Positions 36,840 through 45,239 of a stretch of DNA of 60,211 bases are shown here, piece after piece. The DNA comes from an uncultured Gammaproteobacteria bacterium (GTDB lineage Bacteria > Pseudomonadota > Gammaproteobacteria > Arenicellales > JAANXG01), in NCBI GenBank assembly GCA_947258495.1, contig CAMYIN010000009.1, positions 1 through 60,211 on the forward strand. Direction: 5' to 3'. The notes under the pieces were generated by a model. It was not told the DNA's origin. It saw only the letters and a list, made by a program, of their open reading frames with translations, and ran no database searches. Position 1 is the first letter of the stretch, and each line of letters begins with the position of its first letter. Both the position numbers and the translations under genes were made by a program.

Positions 36840-38102
36840 ATGTCACTATCACTGGCGGAATTGAAAAAAAAGCCTCCGACGGAACTCGCTGACATGGCGC
36901 GCTCCATGGACTTGGACGGGTTGGGGCGCATGCGCAAGCAGGACCAGATATTTGCCATCCTCAAGGCGCAGGCCAAGAAAGGCGAGGATATCACCGGCGA
37001 AGGGGTGGTCGAGATCCTGCAGGACGGATTCGGGTTCCTGCGTTCCGCAGACAGCTCCTATCTCGCGGGGCCCGACGACATCTACGTCTCTCCGAGCCAA
37101 ATTCGCCGTTTCAACTTACGCACCGGGGACACGATTACCGGTCTCATTCGTCCGCCGAAGGAATCGGAGCGTTATTTTGCGTTACTCAAGGTCGAAACCA
37201 TTAATTTCCAGTCTCCGGACGAGGCCAAGAACAAGATACTGTTCGAGAACCTCACCCCGCTACACCCGGATGAGCGCATACGCTTGGAGCAGGAGAATGG
37301 CACCACGGAGGACCTGACCGCACGCGTCATCGATCTCATCTCCCCCGTCGGCAAGGGCCAGCGCGGCCTGATAGTGTCTTCGCCGAAAAGCGGTAAGACG
37401 GTAATCCTGCAACAGATCGCACATTCCATCACGGCCAGTCATCCCGAGTGCATCCTCATCGTACTGCTGATAGACGAGCGGCCGGAAGAAGTGACCGAAA
37501 TGCAGCGGTCGGTAAGAGGGGAGGTTATTTCTTCGACCTTTGACGAACCGGCGGCGCGCCACGTTCAAGTCGCGGAAATGGTCATCGAAAAGGCCAAACG
37601 CCTGGTAGAGCACAAGAAAGATGTGGTGATCTTGCTCGACTCCATCACCCGGCTGGCGCGCGCATACAATACCGTGCAGCCTGCATCCGGCAAGGTCCTC
37701 ACAGGGGGTGTGGACGCCAACGCGCTGCAGAAACCGAAACGTTTTTTCGGCGCCGCGCGCAACATCGAAGAAGGAGGCAGTCTCACGATTCTGGCGACGG
37801 CTCTGATCGACACCGGTTCGAAAATGGACGACGTGATTTACGAGGAGTTCAAAGGCACTGGCAATCTGGAAATACACCTAGATCGTCGCATTGCCGAGAA
37901 ACGCGTGTACCCCGCCATCATCATCGGTAAGTCCGGCACACGTCGGGAAGAATTGCTGACGGATCCGAGCGAACTGCAAAAGATATGGTTGCTGCGAAAG
38001 CTGCTCCATCCCATGGACGACGTCGAGGCCATAGAATTTCTCCTCGATAAGCTGCGCGCCACCAAAAGCAACAGCGAATTCTTTCAGTCCATGAAGCGTT
38101 GA
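36840..38102 (+). CDS. rho: Transcription termination factor Rho
   Basis: 420-aa hexameric RNA/DNA helicase for Rho-dependent termination. The N-terminal helical domain starts [20 protein letters not shown], the cold-shock-like primary RNA site includes [12 protein letters not shown], the P-loop is [10 protein letters not shown] (about residue 180), the Q-loop region has [16 protein letters not shown], and R-loop residues follow in [10 protein letters not shown]. The ATG at 36840 gives the canonical N-terminus; the frame is open only two codons further. Preceded by trxA. Confidence 0.98.
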   Translation: MSLSLAELKKKPPTELADMARSMDLDGLGRMRKQDQIFAILKAQAKKGEDITGEGVVEILQDGFGFLRSADSSYLAGPDDIYVSPSQIRRFNLRTGDTITGLIRPPKESERYFALLKVETINFQSPDEAKNKILFENLTPLHPDERIRLEQENGTTEDLTARVIDLISPVGKGQRGLIVSSPKSGKTVILQQIAHSITASHPECILIVLLIDERPEEVTEMQRSVRGEVISSTFDEPAARHVQVAEMVIEKAKRLVEHKKDVVILLDSITRLARAYNTVQPASGKVLTGGVDANALQKPKRFFGAARNIEEGGSLTILATALIDTGSKMDDVIYEEFKGTGNLEIHLDRRIAEKRVYPAIIIGKSGTRREELLTDPSELQKIWLLRKLLHPMDDVEAIEFLLDKLRATKSNSEFFQSMKR

Positions 38103-38113
38103 TGTTCGTCGCC

Positions 38114-38131
38114 GCCTTTGCTGTCAAAGGC
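38114..38131 (+). repeat. Hairpin in the rho-rpmE gap
   Basis: GCCTTTG, a CTGT loop and CAAAGGC form a 7-bp perfect stem 12 bp after the rho stop, in the 104-bp leader region of rpmE. No T-run follows, so it is not a normal intrinsic terminator. L31 leaders that bind their own product are known in gammaproteobacteria; this could be one, or simply a 3' end-stabilising hairpin for rho. Confidence 0.35.
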
Positions 38132-38206
38132 TGCACGGGGGTTGCAAATAAAGCCGGTTTTTCCTAACATCCGCGTCCCGCTCCAGGCCCGACTCAGGAG
38201 AAGGTA

Positions 38207-38413
38207 ATGAAATCCGGGATACACCCCGAATACGACGTGATCAAGGTGACGTGCGCCTGCGGAAACTCCTTCGAGACGCGATCCACCTTGGGTAAGGCGC
38301 TGCACGTGGAAATCTGCTCCGCCTGTCACCCGTTTTATACCGGCAAGCAAAAAATCATCGACACCGAGGGCCGCGTCGGCCGATTCAAACAAAAATACGG
38401 CCGGACGGGTTAG
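38207..38413 (+). CDS. rpmE: 50S ribosomal protein L31, zinc-binding type
   Basis: 68-aa L31 with the four-cysteine zinc site Cys16, Cys18, Cys37 and Cys40 (C-x-C and C-x2-C). C+ forms are stores of zinc and are replaced by C- paralogues under zinc starvation. The start follows GGAGAAGGTA. Sequence [19 protein letters not shown] is canonical. 104 bp after rho, as in many gammaproteobacteria. Confidence 0.96.
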   Translation: MKSGIHPEYDVIKVTCACGNSFETRSTLGKALHVEICSACHPFYTGKQKIIDTEGRVGRFKQKYGRTG

Positions 38414-38507
38414 TCCTGCCGTTCCCGTCGATGGCGCATCTCCCGCTGCGGAGCAGCCGCCGCCTATTGGTGCCTTGCGCCGTCGCCACCTCGGCGCAGA
38501 CGTCGGA

Positions 38508-38678
38508 TTAGATTTCGACCAGTTCGAAATCGTCTTTCGCTGCACCGCAGTCCGGGCACTGCCAGACACCCGGTACGTCTTCCCAGGGCGTGCCCGGCGG
38601 GATACCCTGCTCGGGCAGGCCCTTTTCTTCCTCGTACACGAAACCGCAAATTACGCACATGTATGATTTATATTGCAC
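38508..38678 (-). CDS. Rubredoxin
   Basis: 56-aa one-iron electron carrier on the minus strand. The iron is held by Cys8-x2-Cys11 ([12 protein letters not shown]) and Cys41-x2-Cys44 ([18 protein letters not shown]), and [12 protein letters not shown] is the hallmark loop. The start is GTG at 38678, with a well-placed GAGG 7 bp upstream; the only ATG (38660) would remove residues before the first cysteine pair and is less likely. It is divergent from thiD with a 163-bp gap. Electron partner (alkane hydroxylase, oxidase or other) is not visible here. Confidence 0.95.
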   Translation of the reverse strand: MQYKSYMCVICGFVYEEEKGLPEQGIPPGTPWEDVPGVWQCPDCGAAKDDFELVEI

Positions 38679-38841
38679 CAGTCGACCTCGGGTATGAGTT
38701 TCACCGCAGGGCGGCGAATATTATAGGGGAGCTGCACACACCCGCCTACGCCGTCGTCACGCAACGACGGATGGACGCAGCGTTGCTGCCGTCGTGGCTA
38801 CGAGATTGTCGGCTGTTTGCCCGTCTGAGAAGCCCTTCATT

Positions 38842-39657
38842 ATGAGGCCTGCATACCAGAGTACGCCCTTGCGTCCGGCCGTCATCGTCTTCGGCGGCCA
38901 CGATCCAAGCGGTGGCGCGGGCATCACCGCCGACGTCGCGGCGCTGGTTGCGCTGGGTTGCCATCCCGTGGTCGTCGTCACCGGAATAACGGTGCAAAAC
39001 ACCCAGGCCGTGAAACGCTATCGGTTGCTCGAGCCCGAGCTGGTTGCTGAGCAGGCCGCAGCCTTGATGGAAGACGTCCCTGTCTCGGCGTGCAAGATCG
39101 GCATGTTGGGCTCCGCGGACATGGTGGGTGTCGTGGCTGAAGCAATCTCCGGCCTTCCCGGGGCGCCGCTGGTCCTGGATCCGGTGCTGCGCGCGGACCG
39201 AGGCGCGGCCCTCAGCGAACCCGGGCTGGTCGACGCTCTACGCACCGCGCTCGTGCCGCGCGCCACGGTGCTCACGCCCAACATTCAAGAGTGCCTGGAT
39301 CTCGGCGACGCAACCGAGACGCCGGCTGCGGCGCGCGCACTGCTCGATCGAGGCAGCAGGGCCGTGCTCGTCACCGGGACCCATGCGCCGACTGACAACG
39401 TGATACACAGACTTTATCGGTCTTCTTCGGACGAAGTCATTGTCAGCGAATGGCCGAGGCTCGACGGGGTCTTCCACGGTTCCGGGTGCACTCTCGCTGC
39501 CGCCATCGCCGGCCAGCTCGCGTTGGGGGAGGCGGTGTGCGAGGCCGTCGACGCTGCCCTGCGCTATACCTGGCAGACCCTGCAGGGCGCCTATCGTCCG
39601 GGCGGCGGTCAGCTCGTTCCCGATCGACTCTACCCGTTGCGCGCGCCGCGGCCATGA
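38842..39657 (+). CDS. thiD: Hydroxymethylpyrimidine / phosphomethylpyrimidine kinase
   Basis: 271-aa ribokinase-superfamily enzyme giving HMP-PP for thiamine synthesis. VFGGHDPSGGAGITADV (residues about 15-31) is the substrate-binding loop, followed by VTGITVQNTQAV, KIGMLGSADMV, LVLDPVLRADRG, LTPNIQE and the C-terminal anion hole GVFHGSGCTLAAAIA. ATG at 38842 is preferred because earlier codons add non-homologous residues. Overlaps thiE by 4 bp (ATGA). thiD-thiE-hemL order is conserved in Pseudomonas. Confidence 0.95.
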   Translation: MRPAYQSTPLRPAVIVFGGHDPSGGAGITADVAALVALGCHPVVVVTGITVQNTQAVKRYRLLEPELVAEQAAALMEDVPVSACKIGMLGSADMVGVVAEAISGLPGAPLVLDPVLRADRGAALSEPGLVDALRTALVPRATVLTPNIQECLDLGDATETPAAARALLDRGSRAVLVTGTHAPTDNVIHRLYRSSSDEVIVSEWPRLDGVFHGSGCTLAAAIAGQLALGEAVCEAVDAALRYTWQTLQGAYRPGGGQLVPDRLYPLRAPRP

Positions 39658-40280
39658 ATATTCAGGGGCTGTACGCCATCACCGATCCCGGGCTGATAGC
39701 CGACGAGCGCTTGCTCGACGTGGTCGCCGAAGTGATCGCCGGCGGCGCGCGCGTAGTGCAATACCGGAACAAGAACGCGGACCCCCCGGTACGGCTGCAG
39801 CAGGCGCGGGCCCTGCAACTTCTGTGCAAAGACCACGGCGTGGTGTTCATCGTCAACGACGATCCCGGCCTGGCGGTGTCGGCGGGGGCCGACGGGGTGC
39901 ACGTCGGAAGAAACGATCTGCAGTTGTCGCGCGCCCGCGACATCGTCGGGCGCGAACGCCTGGTCGGAGTCTCGTGTTACAACGACCTCGATCGGGCCAT
40001 GTCCGCGCAGACGGGCGGCGCCGACTATGTGGCGTTCGGGAGCTTCTTTGCATCACCCACCAAGCCCGGCGCGGATCGGGTCGGAATTGAGCTGCTGCGA
40101 CGGGCCCGGCGCAGACTCCACGTCCCCATCGTTGCGATCGGCGGTATAACCCTGGAAAATGGTGGCGAATTGATTGCAGCCGGCGCCGATGCGCTCGCCG
40201 TGATCCACGCTGTGTTCGCCGCAAAGAACCGCCAATCTGCGGCCGCACGCCTGGCCGGACTATTTACCTACAGAGACTGA
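39654..40280 (+). CDS. thiE: Thiamine-phosphate synthase
   Basis: 208-aa TIM-barrel enzyme joining HMP-PP to thiazole phosphate. Signatures are GLYAITDPGL, GARVVQYRNKNAD (usually QxRxK), VFIVNDDPGLAVSAGADGVHVGRND, GVSCYND and VAFGSFFASPTKPGA, with VAIGGITLENG near the C-terminus. Start overlaps the thiD stop; hemL begins 6 bp after its stop. Standard length. Confidence 0.95.
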   Translation: MNIQGLYAITDPGLIADERLLDVVAEVIAGGARVVQYRNKNADPPVRLQQARALQLLCKDHGVVFIVNDDPGLAVSAGADGVHVGRNDLQLSRARDIVGRERLVGVSCYNDLDRAMSAQTGGADYVAFGSFFASPTKPGADRVGIELLRRARRRLHVPIVAIGGITLENGGELIAAGADALAVIHAVFAAKNRQSAAARLAGLFTYRD

Positions 40281-40286
40281 AGCACG

Positions 40287-41564
40287 ATGACAGAATCTTT
40301 TTTCGAGCAAGCGAAAAAATACATCCCCGGAGGCGTGAACTCGCCGGTGCGCGCGTTCAAGGGCGTCGGAGGTGAACCGATTTTCATGCATCGCGCGCAG
40401 GGCCCATATTTGTGGGACGAAGCGGGCGACCGCTACGTCGACTACGTCGGCTCCTGGGGGCCCATGGTTCTGGGGCACGCCCACCCCGACGTCATCGCGG
40501 CGGTCAAAACCGCCGTCGACAAGGGCTTGAGCTTCGGCGCCCCCACGCGCGTCGAGACCGAACTGGCGAAGATCATTTGCGAATGGATACCGTCTGTCGA
40601 CAAAGTGCGGATGGTGAGCTCCGGAACGGAGGCCACCATGAGCGCAATACGCCTGGCCCGGGGTTTTACCGGTCGAGACAAACTGGTCAAGTTCGAAGGT
40701 TGTTATCACGGACACGCCGACAGCCTGCTGGTAAAGGCGGGATCGGGGGCGTTGACCTTGGGGGTCCCCACCTCACCGGGCGTGCCGGCGTCTCTGGCGG
40801 AGCACACCTTGACACTGGACTACAACAACACGCAGCAGGTGCGCGATTTGTTCGCGGAAGTGGGGGACCGCGTAGCCGCGATCATCGTAGAGCCCGTCGC
40901 CGGCAACATGAACTGCGTCCCGCCGCTGCCCGGATTCCTCGCGGGTTTGCGCGATGCGTGTGACCAGCATGACAGTGTACTGATATTTGACGAGGTCATG
41001 ACCGGATTCCGTGTCGGCTTGACCGGCGCGCAAGGGCTATACGGCATCAAGCCCGATCTCACCACTTTTGGAAAGGTGATCGGCGGGGGCATGCCCGTAG
41101 CGGCATTCGGCGGCCGCGCGGACATCATGGACCACTTGGCGCCCGATGGGCCGGTGTACCAGGCGGGTACGCTATCCGGGAACCCCGTCGCCATGGCGGC
41201 GGGGCTGACGACGTTGAAGCTGATTTCCGCCAAAGGGTTCTTCAAGCGCCTGGCGGATAAAACCGCCCGTCTCACCGACGGCCTGACCGCGGCGGCGCGA
41301 AACGCGGGAGTGAGCCTTTGCACGCAACGCGTAGGCGGGATGTTCGGTGTATTTTTCACCGATGCCCAGGAAGTCACCTGTTTCCGCCAGGTCACGGAAT
41401 GCGACAGGGATAAGTTCAGCCGGTTCTTCCACGGCATGCTCGCCCGGGGAATTTATCTGGCACCGTCGGCGTTCGAAGCGGGGTTCGTGTCGGCCGCCCA
41501 CAGCGACGACGACATCGAGGCCAGTATCGCCAGCGCCCGGGAGGTGTTCGCAGAACTCGGATGA
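40287..41564 (+). CDS. hemL: Glutamate-1-semialdehyde 2,1-aminomutase
   Basis: 425-aa PLP enzyme producing 5-aminolevulinate in the C5 haem pathway. Family landmarks are [18 protein letters not shown] near the N-terminus, [51 protein letters not shown] and the PLP lysine 263 in [18 protein letters not shown]. Length matches E. coli HemL (426 aa). The gene ends a thiD-thiE-hemL run and is convergent with the cytochrome c4 gene (72 bp between). Confidence 0.97.
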   Translation: MTESFFEQAKKYIPGGVNSPVRAFKGVGGEPIFMHRAQGPYLWDEAGDRYVDYVGSWGPMVLGHAHPDVIAAVKTAVDKGLSFGAPTRVETELAKIICEWIPSVDKVRMVSSGTEATMSAIRLARGFTGRDKLVKFEGCYHGHADSLLVKAGSGALTLGVPTSPGVPASLAEHTLTLDYNNTQQVRDLFAEVGDRVAAIIVEPVAGNMNCVPPLPGFLAGLRDACDQHDSVLIFDEVMTGFRVGLTGAQGLYGIKPDLTTFGKVIGGGMPVAAFGGRADIMDHLAPDGPVYQAGTLSGNPVAMAAGLTTLKLISAKGFFKRLADKTARLTDGLTAAARNAGVSLCTQRVGGMFGVFFTDAQEVTCFRQVTECDRDKFSRFFHGMLARGIYLAPSAFEAGFVSAAHSDDDIEASIASAREVFAELG

Positions 41565-41635
41565 TACACCCAACCGCGCCGCTGCAACGCCGGCGTAGCC
41601 GCGCCGGCGCGTGACGACGCCGGCGGCTCGGCGGC

Positions 41636-42292
41636 TTATTGCAGCGCGTGCATGTACGCAGAGACCTCCTTGATCTGCTCGTCGGAGAGCAAGAACGCGA
41701 TGCTGGTCATGATGTCGCCGTAGCTTATGCGTACTCCGGATTCGGGGTGCTGGTAGCTGGCCTTGAAGGCCCGCAACTGGTCTTCCAGGTACGCCCGCTT
41801 CTGTCCCGCGACCCGGGGAAAATGGATGGGGACACCGCGTCCATCCGGTCCATGACAACTGATGCAGGCGGCCACGTTGAGCGGGGCGTAGCCGCCGCGG
41901 TACAAGCGCTCGCCTCGACGGGCGAGGTCCAACTCGTCCTCGGCAATGGCGCCGGGCTGCATCTTCTGCTGACTGTAGTACGCATCGAGATCCGCCATGT
42001 CCTGCATGGACAATCCGGCCACCATTCCCGCCATGATATCATTCTTGCGGCCACCGGACTTGAACAGGTCCAGCTGATCGGCGATGTAACCGGGCACCTG
42101 TCCGGCAAGGCTGGGATACTTCGGATTAGCGCTGTTGCCGTCGACGCCGTGGCACGCCGCGCAGGCCGTCGACTTTTGTTTCCCGGCTTCGACATCGGCG
42201 GGCGGCAGATCCAGGTTAGGCTCGGTATGCGCGGCGAAGGTTACCAGCGGAACCGGCATCAATAACAGAAACAACGTTGCCCAATTGCTCAT
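41636..42292 (-). CDS. Diheme cytochrome c4
   Basis: 218-aa periplasmic cytochrome with a signal peptide (1-21) and two class I haem domains: CAACH (Cys44, Cys47, His48) and CISCH (Cys143, Cys146, His147). The pattern YPSLAGQVPGYIADQLDLFKSGGR and a repeat FPRVAGQKRAYLEDQLRAFK in the second half are diagnostic of c4, which passes electrons to terminal oxidases. ATG at 42292 gives the signal peptide. Head-to-head with engB across 217 bp, as in Pseudomonas. Confidence 0.92.
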   Translation of the reverse strand: MSNWATLFLLLMPVPLVTFAAHTEPNLDLPPADVEAGKQKSTACAACHGVDGNSANPKYPSLAGQVPGYIADQLDLFKSGGRKNDIMAGMVAGLSMQDMADLDAYYSQQKMQPGAIAEDELDLARRGERLYRGGYAPLNVAACISCHGPDGRGVPIHFPRVAGQKRAYLEDQLRAFKASYQHPESGVRISYGDIMTSIAFLLSDEQIKEVSAYMHALQ

Positions 42293-42509
42293 CAGTGCTA
42301 CTCCGTGTGCGGGGATTTTCGGTTGACTGCTCGACATACGAGCGCCGCGCGGCTGGATAACCTATGTGGGCGCTCGACACGATCCGGCGCGCCGGGTTCG
42401 CCGCCCGGGCCGGCAGGGGAGTTTTATAGCATGACGCCCAAAGGGTCACAATACCGGCGGTCCGCGTTTCCTCGAGGATGCCGAGGGCCGGGTTAGAGGT
42501 TTAGCGCAG

Positions 42510-43115
42510 ATGCCTATCCTGCCTCGATTGCTGCACAATCCCCGATTCCTCATCGGCGCGCACCAGCCGGGGCAGTGGCCTCCGGACGTCGGCGCCGAAG
42601 TGGCGTTCGCGGGGCGTTCCAACGTCGGCAAATCCAGCGCCCTGAACACCTTGGTGCTGCGGCGAGACCTCGCGCGCACGAGCAAGACCCCGGGACGTAC
42701 GCAGCAGATCGTATTTTATCTGCTCGACGAGGACCGCCGCCTGGTGGACCTGCCCGGCTACGGCTACGCCAAGGTCCCGGAATCGTTGCGCAGACATTGG
42801 GCGCGGGTCATCGAACGCTTTCTCCGAACCCGAAGCAGCCTGCGCGGTTTGGTGCTGTTGATGGACATCCGCCATCCCCTGACTCCCCTGGATCGGCGAC
42901 TGCTCGACTGGTGTGAAAGCACCGGACTGGCGGTGCATATTCTGTTGACCAAAATGGACAAGTTCAGCCGCAGCAAGGCGCACCAAAACCTGCTGCAGGT
43001 ACGAGCGGAACTATCCACCCGCGGCAACGCGATCTCGGCACAGCTCTTCTCCTCCGCCAACAGGCACGGAAGCGAGGAGGCGCGAGATCGGATCGTGCGC
43101 TGGCTGGAGGACTAA
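42510..43115 (+). CDS. engB: Ribosome biogenesis GTPase EngB (YsxC/YihA)
   Basis: 201-aa TRAFAC GTPase needed for 50S assembly. G1 GRSNVGKSS (about residues 36-44), switch TSKTPGRTQQIVFY, G3 VDLPGYGYAKV, G4 LTKMDKFSR and G5 SSANRHG are all present. Length is normal. In E. coli and many relatives engB and polA flank one another with the spf RNA between them; here polA is about 5 kb away. Its 3' end overlaps the terminal T-tract of a candidate minus-strand RNA. Confidence 0.95.
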   Translation: MPILPRLLHNPRFLIGAHQPGQWPPDVGAEVAFAGRSNVGKSSALNTLVLRRDLARTSKTPGRTQQIVFYLLDEDRRLVDLPGYGYAKVPESLRRHWARVIERFLRTRSSLRGLVLLMDIRHPLTPLDRRLLDWCESTGLAVHILLTKMDKFSRSKAHQNLLQVRAELSTRGNAISAQLFSSANRHGSEEARDRIVRWLED

Positions 43116-43240
43116 GAAAAGAAAATGCCCCGGAGGCAAGGGGAGGAAGTTCCGGGGCAATAAACGCTTCGATTCCGCGATGTACAGAATCGGCCCGCTT
43201 AGGGAGGGTAAGCGGGAGAACAACGTCCGGGTTGTTCTGT
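43113..43240 (-). ncRNA. Candidate small RNA with C-rich loops downstream of engB
   Basis: Read on the minus strand this stretch forms four stem-loops: AGAACAAC/GTTGTTCT (43217-43238), CCCGCTTA/TAAGCGGG (43194-43216) with loop CCCTCCC, CGATTC/GAATCG (43170-43192) and a 9-bp TGCCCCGGA/TCCGGGGCA stem (43126-43159) with a pyrimidine-rich loop containing TTCCTCCCCTT. The last is followed by ATTTTCTTTTCTT (43125-43113), a minus-strand intrinsic terminator. Candidate -10 hexamers TATAGT (43246-43241) or TATATA (43248-43243) lie upstream, without a clear -35. The place next to engB is that of Spot 42 in E. coli and ErsA in Pseudomonas, and C-rich loops recall Xanthomonas sX13; homology is not shown. 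Confidence 0.6.
43126..43159 (-). terminator. Intrinsic terminator of the candidate small RNA
   Basis: Perfect 9-bp stem with a 16-nt loop, followed on the minus strand by a T-rich tail (ATTTTCTTTTCTT). On the plus strand no T-run follows (AATAAACG), so it works best for minus-strand transcription, though it could also stabilise the engB mRNA 3' end. Confidence 0.65.
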
Positions 43241-43536
43241 ACTATATAGACTAAGGAAGCGGCGAATAGTTCCCGCCGCCACGCAATTTGTTAACAATCG
43301 CAACAAGCGCCCAGAACCTGATGACGCAGGTGGGTTGTCAATGGATAATCCGACCGGTCATCCGTATGGGGATAGGTAAGGTGTCCGGAGCGGGGCGTCC
43401 CCCCCAACAACATCCCCGAGCATCAGAACGATGCGAGTCCCGCCCCGGGCAACCCCTCTAGCTTTACAAAGCGCGATCAGACCGGCATAGTCTAAAATAA
43501 CAACAATATTCGAAAACTGCTGCATCGTTCTTGATT
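43241..43536. other. Intergenic region upstream of the M14 peptidase gene
   Basis: About 296 bp without a recognisable gene. It holds a GCGGCG/CGCCGC inverted repeat (43259-43279) just upstream of the candidate small RNA promoter, and CGGGGCG/CGCCCCG arms 43 nt apart (about 43391-43447) before the peptidase gene. Function unknown; it presumably carries the promoters of both flanking transcription units. Confidence 0.35.
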
Positions 43537-44670
43537 GTGAAGCTTCCATCGCGCCTCCAGGCGCTGCTTGTGGGTTCCGTGCTGTTGTTGCAGGGGTGCA
43601 TCTTGCCCGCGCCCATGATTTCGTCGCCGCCGTCGACAGAACCGCAACAGGGGCAGGAAGCGTCGCCGCAACCTCCCGAGGCTGCGCCGGCGTCGTTGTC
43701 GACGCCGCCAACGCCTGAGCCGAAACCCGAGACGGAGCGCCCCGGATCTACCGCAGAGCCTGCGGCCGATGGCGCCACACGACTGGCCAAGATCCGTCCC
43801 CTTCCTGCCGCGATTCCGCCGTTGTCTGCGGAACAAAACCAGGAGGTACAGCGCACCTGCGAACGCATCGCCGAGAAGCTCGCTAGCGTATCCCTGGACG
43901 ATTGTTTAGCCCTGGATCTGAGGCCGTCCGGTTACTATTCGAGGCAGAAAACGCCGATACTGATTCGCGAGTTTCCACCGCTGCCCGGCCGGACTCCGCT
44001 GGGCCGTGTGCTCCTAATCGGCGGGGTTCATGGGGACGAACTTACCTCCATCAGCTCTGTGTTCAAGTGGTTGCACACGCTCAAACGTTACCACAGCGGT
44101 ATGTTTCATTGGAGCACCACACCACTGCTCAATCCGGACGGCGCCCTGCGCAGAAAGGCAACACGCACGAACGCAAACGGTGTCGACCTGAATCGGAACC
44201 TGCCGACGCCAAACTGGCACCGTCTGAGCAGTAATTACTGGGTGAAGACGACGGGACGAGACCCGCGGCGTTTTCCCGGTGACGATCCGGGCAGCGAGCC
44301 CGAGACCCAATGGCTGATCAACGAAATAGAGCAATTTCGACCGGACGTCATCGTTAGCGTGCACGCCCCGCACGGCATCGTCGACTACGATGCCCAGGAC
44401 CGCCGAGTGGCGCCCCACCGTATCGGTATTCTTTACCGGGACTTCTTGGGGACATATCCCGGATCATTGGGCAACTACGGGGGTATACACAAGCGCATAC
44501 CGGTGGTGACGCTGGAGTTGCCACACGCCTACGTGATGCCGACCCCCGGCCAGATTTCGCGCATGTGGGTGGACCTGGTCTCCTGGCTGCGGCGTAACGT
44601 CGCCAACGTACGACGAGCCCGGCTTGGGCCCGAGGTGGATCCCTTGACCGGTCAGGGTATGGGGAAATAA
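43537..44670 (+). CDS. Lipoprotein zinc carboxypeptidase (M14, MpaA-like)
   Basis: 377-aa protein with a signal sequence ending in a lipobox (LLLQGC), a proline-rich linker (about residues 25-85), and an M14 peptidase domain. Zinc ligands His165 and Glu168 lie in GGVHGDEL, the third histidine in VSVHAPHGIVDYD, substrate-binding residues in NGVDLNRNLPT, and the catalytic Glu in VTLELPHAY. This resembles murein tripeptide amidase MpaA, but MpaA is cytoplasmic and this one is exported, so it probably trims peptidoglycan peptides or other periplasmic peptides. Start GTG 43537 (MKLPSRLQALL) is preferred to TTG 43531. Confidence 0.8.
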   Translation: MKLPSRLQALLVGSVLLLQGCILPAPMISSPPSTEPQQGQEASPQPPEAAPASLSTPPTPEPKPETERPGSTAEPAADGATRLAKIRPLPAAIPPLSAEQNQEVQRTCERIAEKLASVSLDDCLALDLRPSGYYSRQKTPILIREFPPLPGRTPLGRVLLIGGVHGDELTSISSVFKWLHTLKRYHSGMFHWSTTPLLNPDGALRRKATRTNANGVDLNRNLPTPNWHRLSSNYWVKTTGRDPRRFPGDDPGSEPETQWLINEIEQFRPDVIVSVHAPHGIVDYDAQDRRVAPHRIGILYRDFLGTYPGSLGNYGGIHKRIPVVTLELPHAYVMPTPGQISRMWVDLVSWLRRNVANVRRARLGPEVDPLTGQGMGK

Positions 44671-44840
44671 GGATCGGCCGCGTCCTCCGCAGTCGATTCG
44701 CCAGCGCCTGTTCACGAATTTAGTACCACTACGCGCGGTGCGGAGGCCGACCGAGCAGGCGGCCGAAGACCGACGTCCCCGGTCATGGCGTTGAGCGTGT
44801 CTGTGTCACTTCAGTTGCCGGGGCGGCCGCTCGCGTGTTC

Positions 44841-45088
44841 CTAGCCTGCATTTCTCACCAGGATCTCGGAGAATGGCGCAGGACAGGTGCGGCTGAACGC
44901 CGGGTTGGAACGAGATCCATAGCCGTAGCTATGGATCGAGGGAAGCCCAAGTTCCGGCGTGCCTGGACCAGCCAGGACCGGGATAGGTGTCGCTGATACA
45001 GACTGTATTGTCGAGCAAGAGGCGACGTACTCGTATTAACGGGACTTTGGCAACGACCACGGCCGCCTTGGTGAGAAATGCAGGCTAG
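44841..45088. mobile_element. 240-bp MITE with perfect inverted ends and CTAG flanks
   Basis: The core runs 44845-45084. Its ends are 16-bp perfect inverted repeats (44845-44860 and 45069-45084, CCTGCATTTCTCACCA), and both are flanked by CTAG (44841-44844, 45085-45088), consistent with a 4-bp target duplication. No transposase is encoded. Inside is a perfect 10-bp hairpin (44914-44937). The first 140 bp closely match the sequence at 59973-60116. It sits between the M14 peptidase gene and the TPR protein gene. Ends beginning CC with a 4-bp duplication recall IS1380-type elements, but I cannot assign a family. Confidence 0.85.
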
Positions 45089-45239
45089 AGCTAGCTCCTG
45101 GCACCGCGCATCACCGCCTCCATGCTCGACTATCCCGGCGCTCGAACAACACGGGCTGCACAACCGTCGTCGGCGCTGGAAACAAGCAGGCCTTCAATAC
45201 CGCCACGCAGCAACCCTCAATAGGAAACCATGCGCAGCG

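Noticed and set aside
43121..43160. Plus-strand terminator of engB
   Set aside because: The 9-bp hairpin is followed by AATAAACG on the plus strand, with no T-run. The T-rich tail is on the minus strand.
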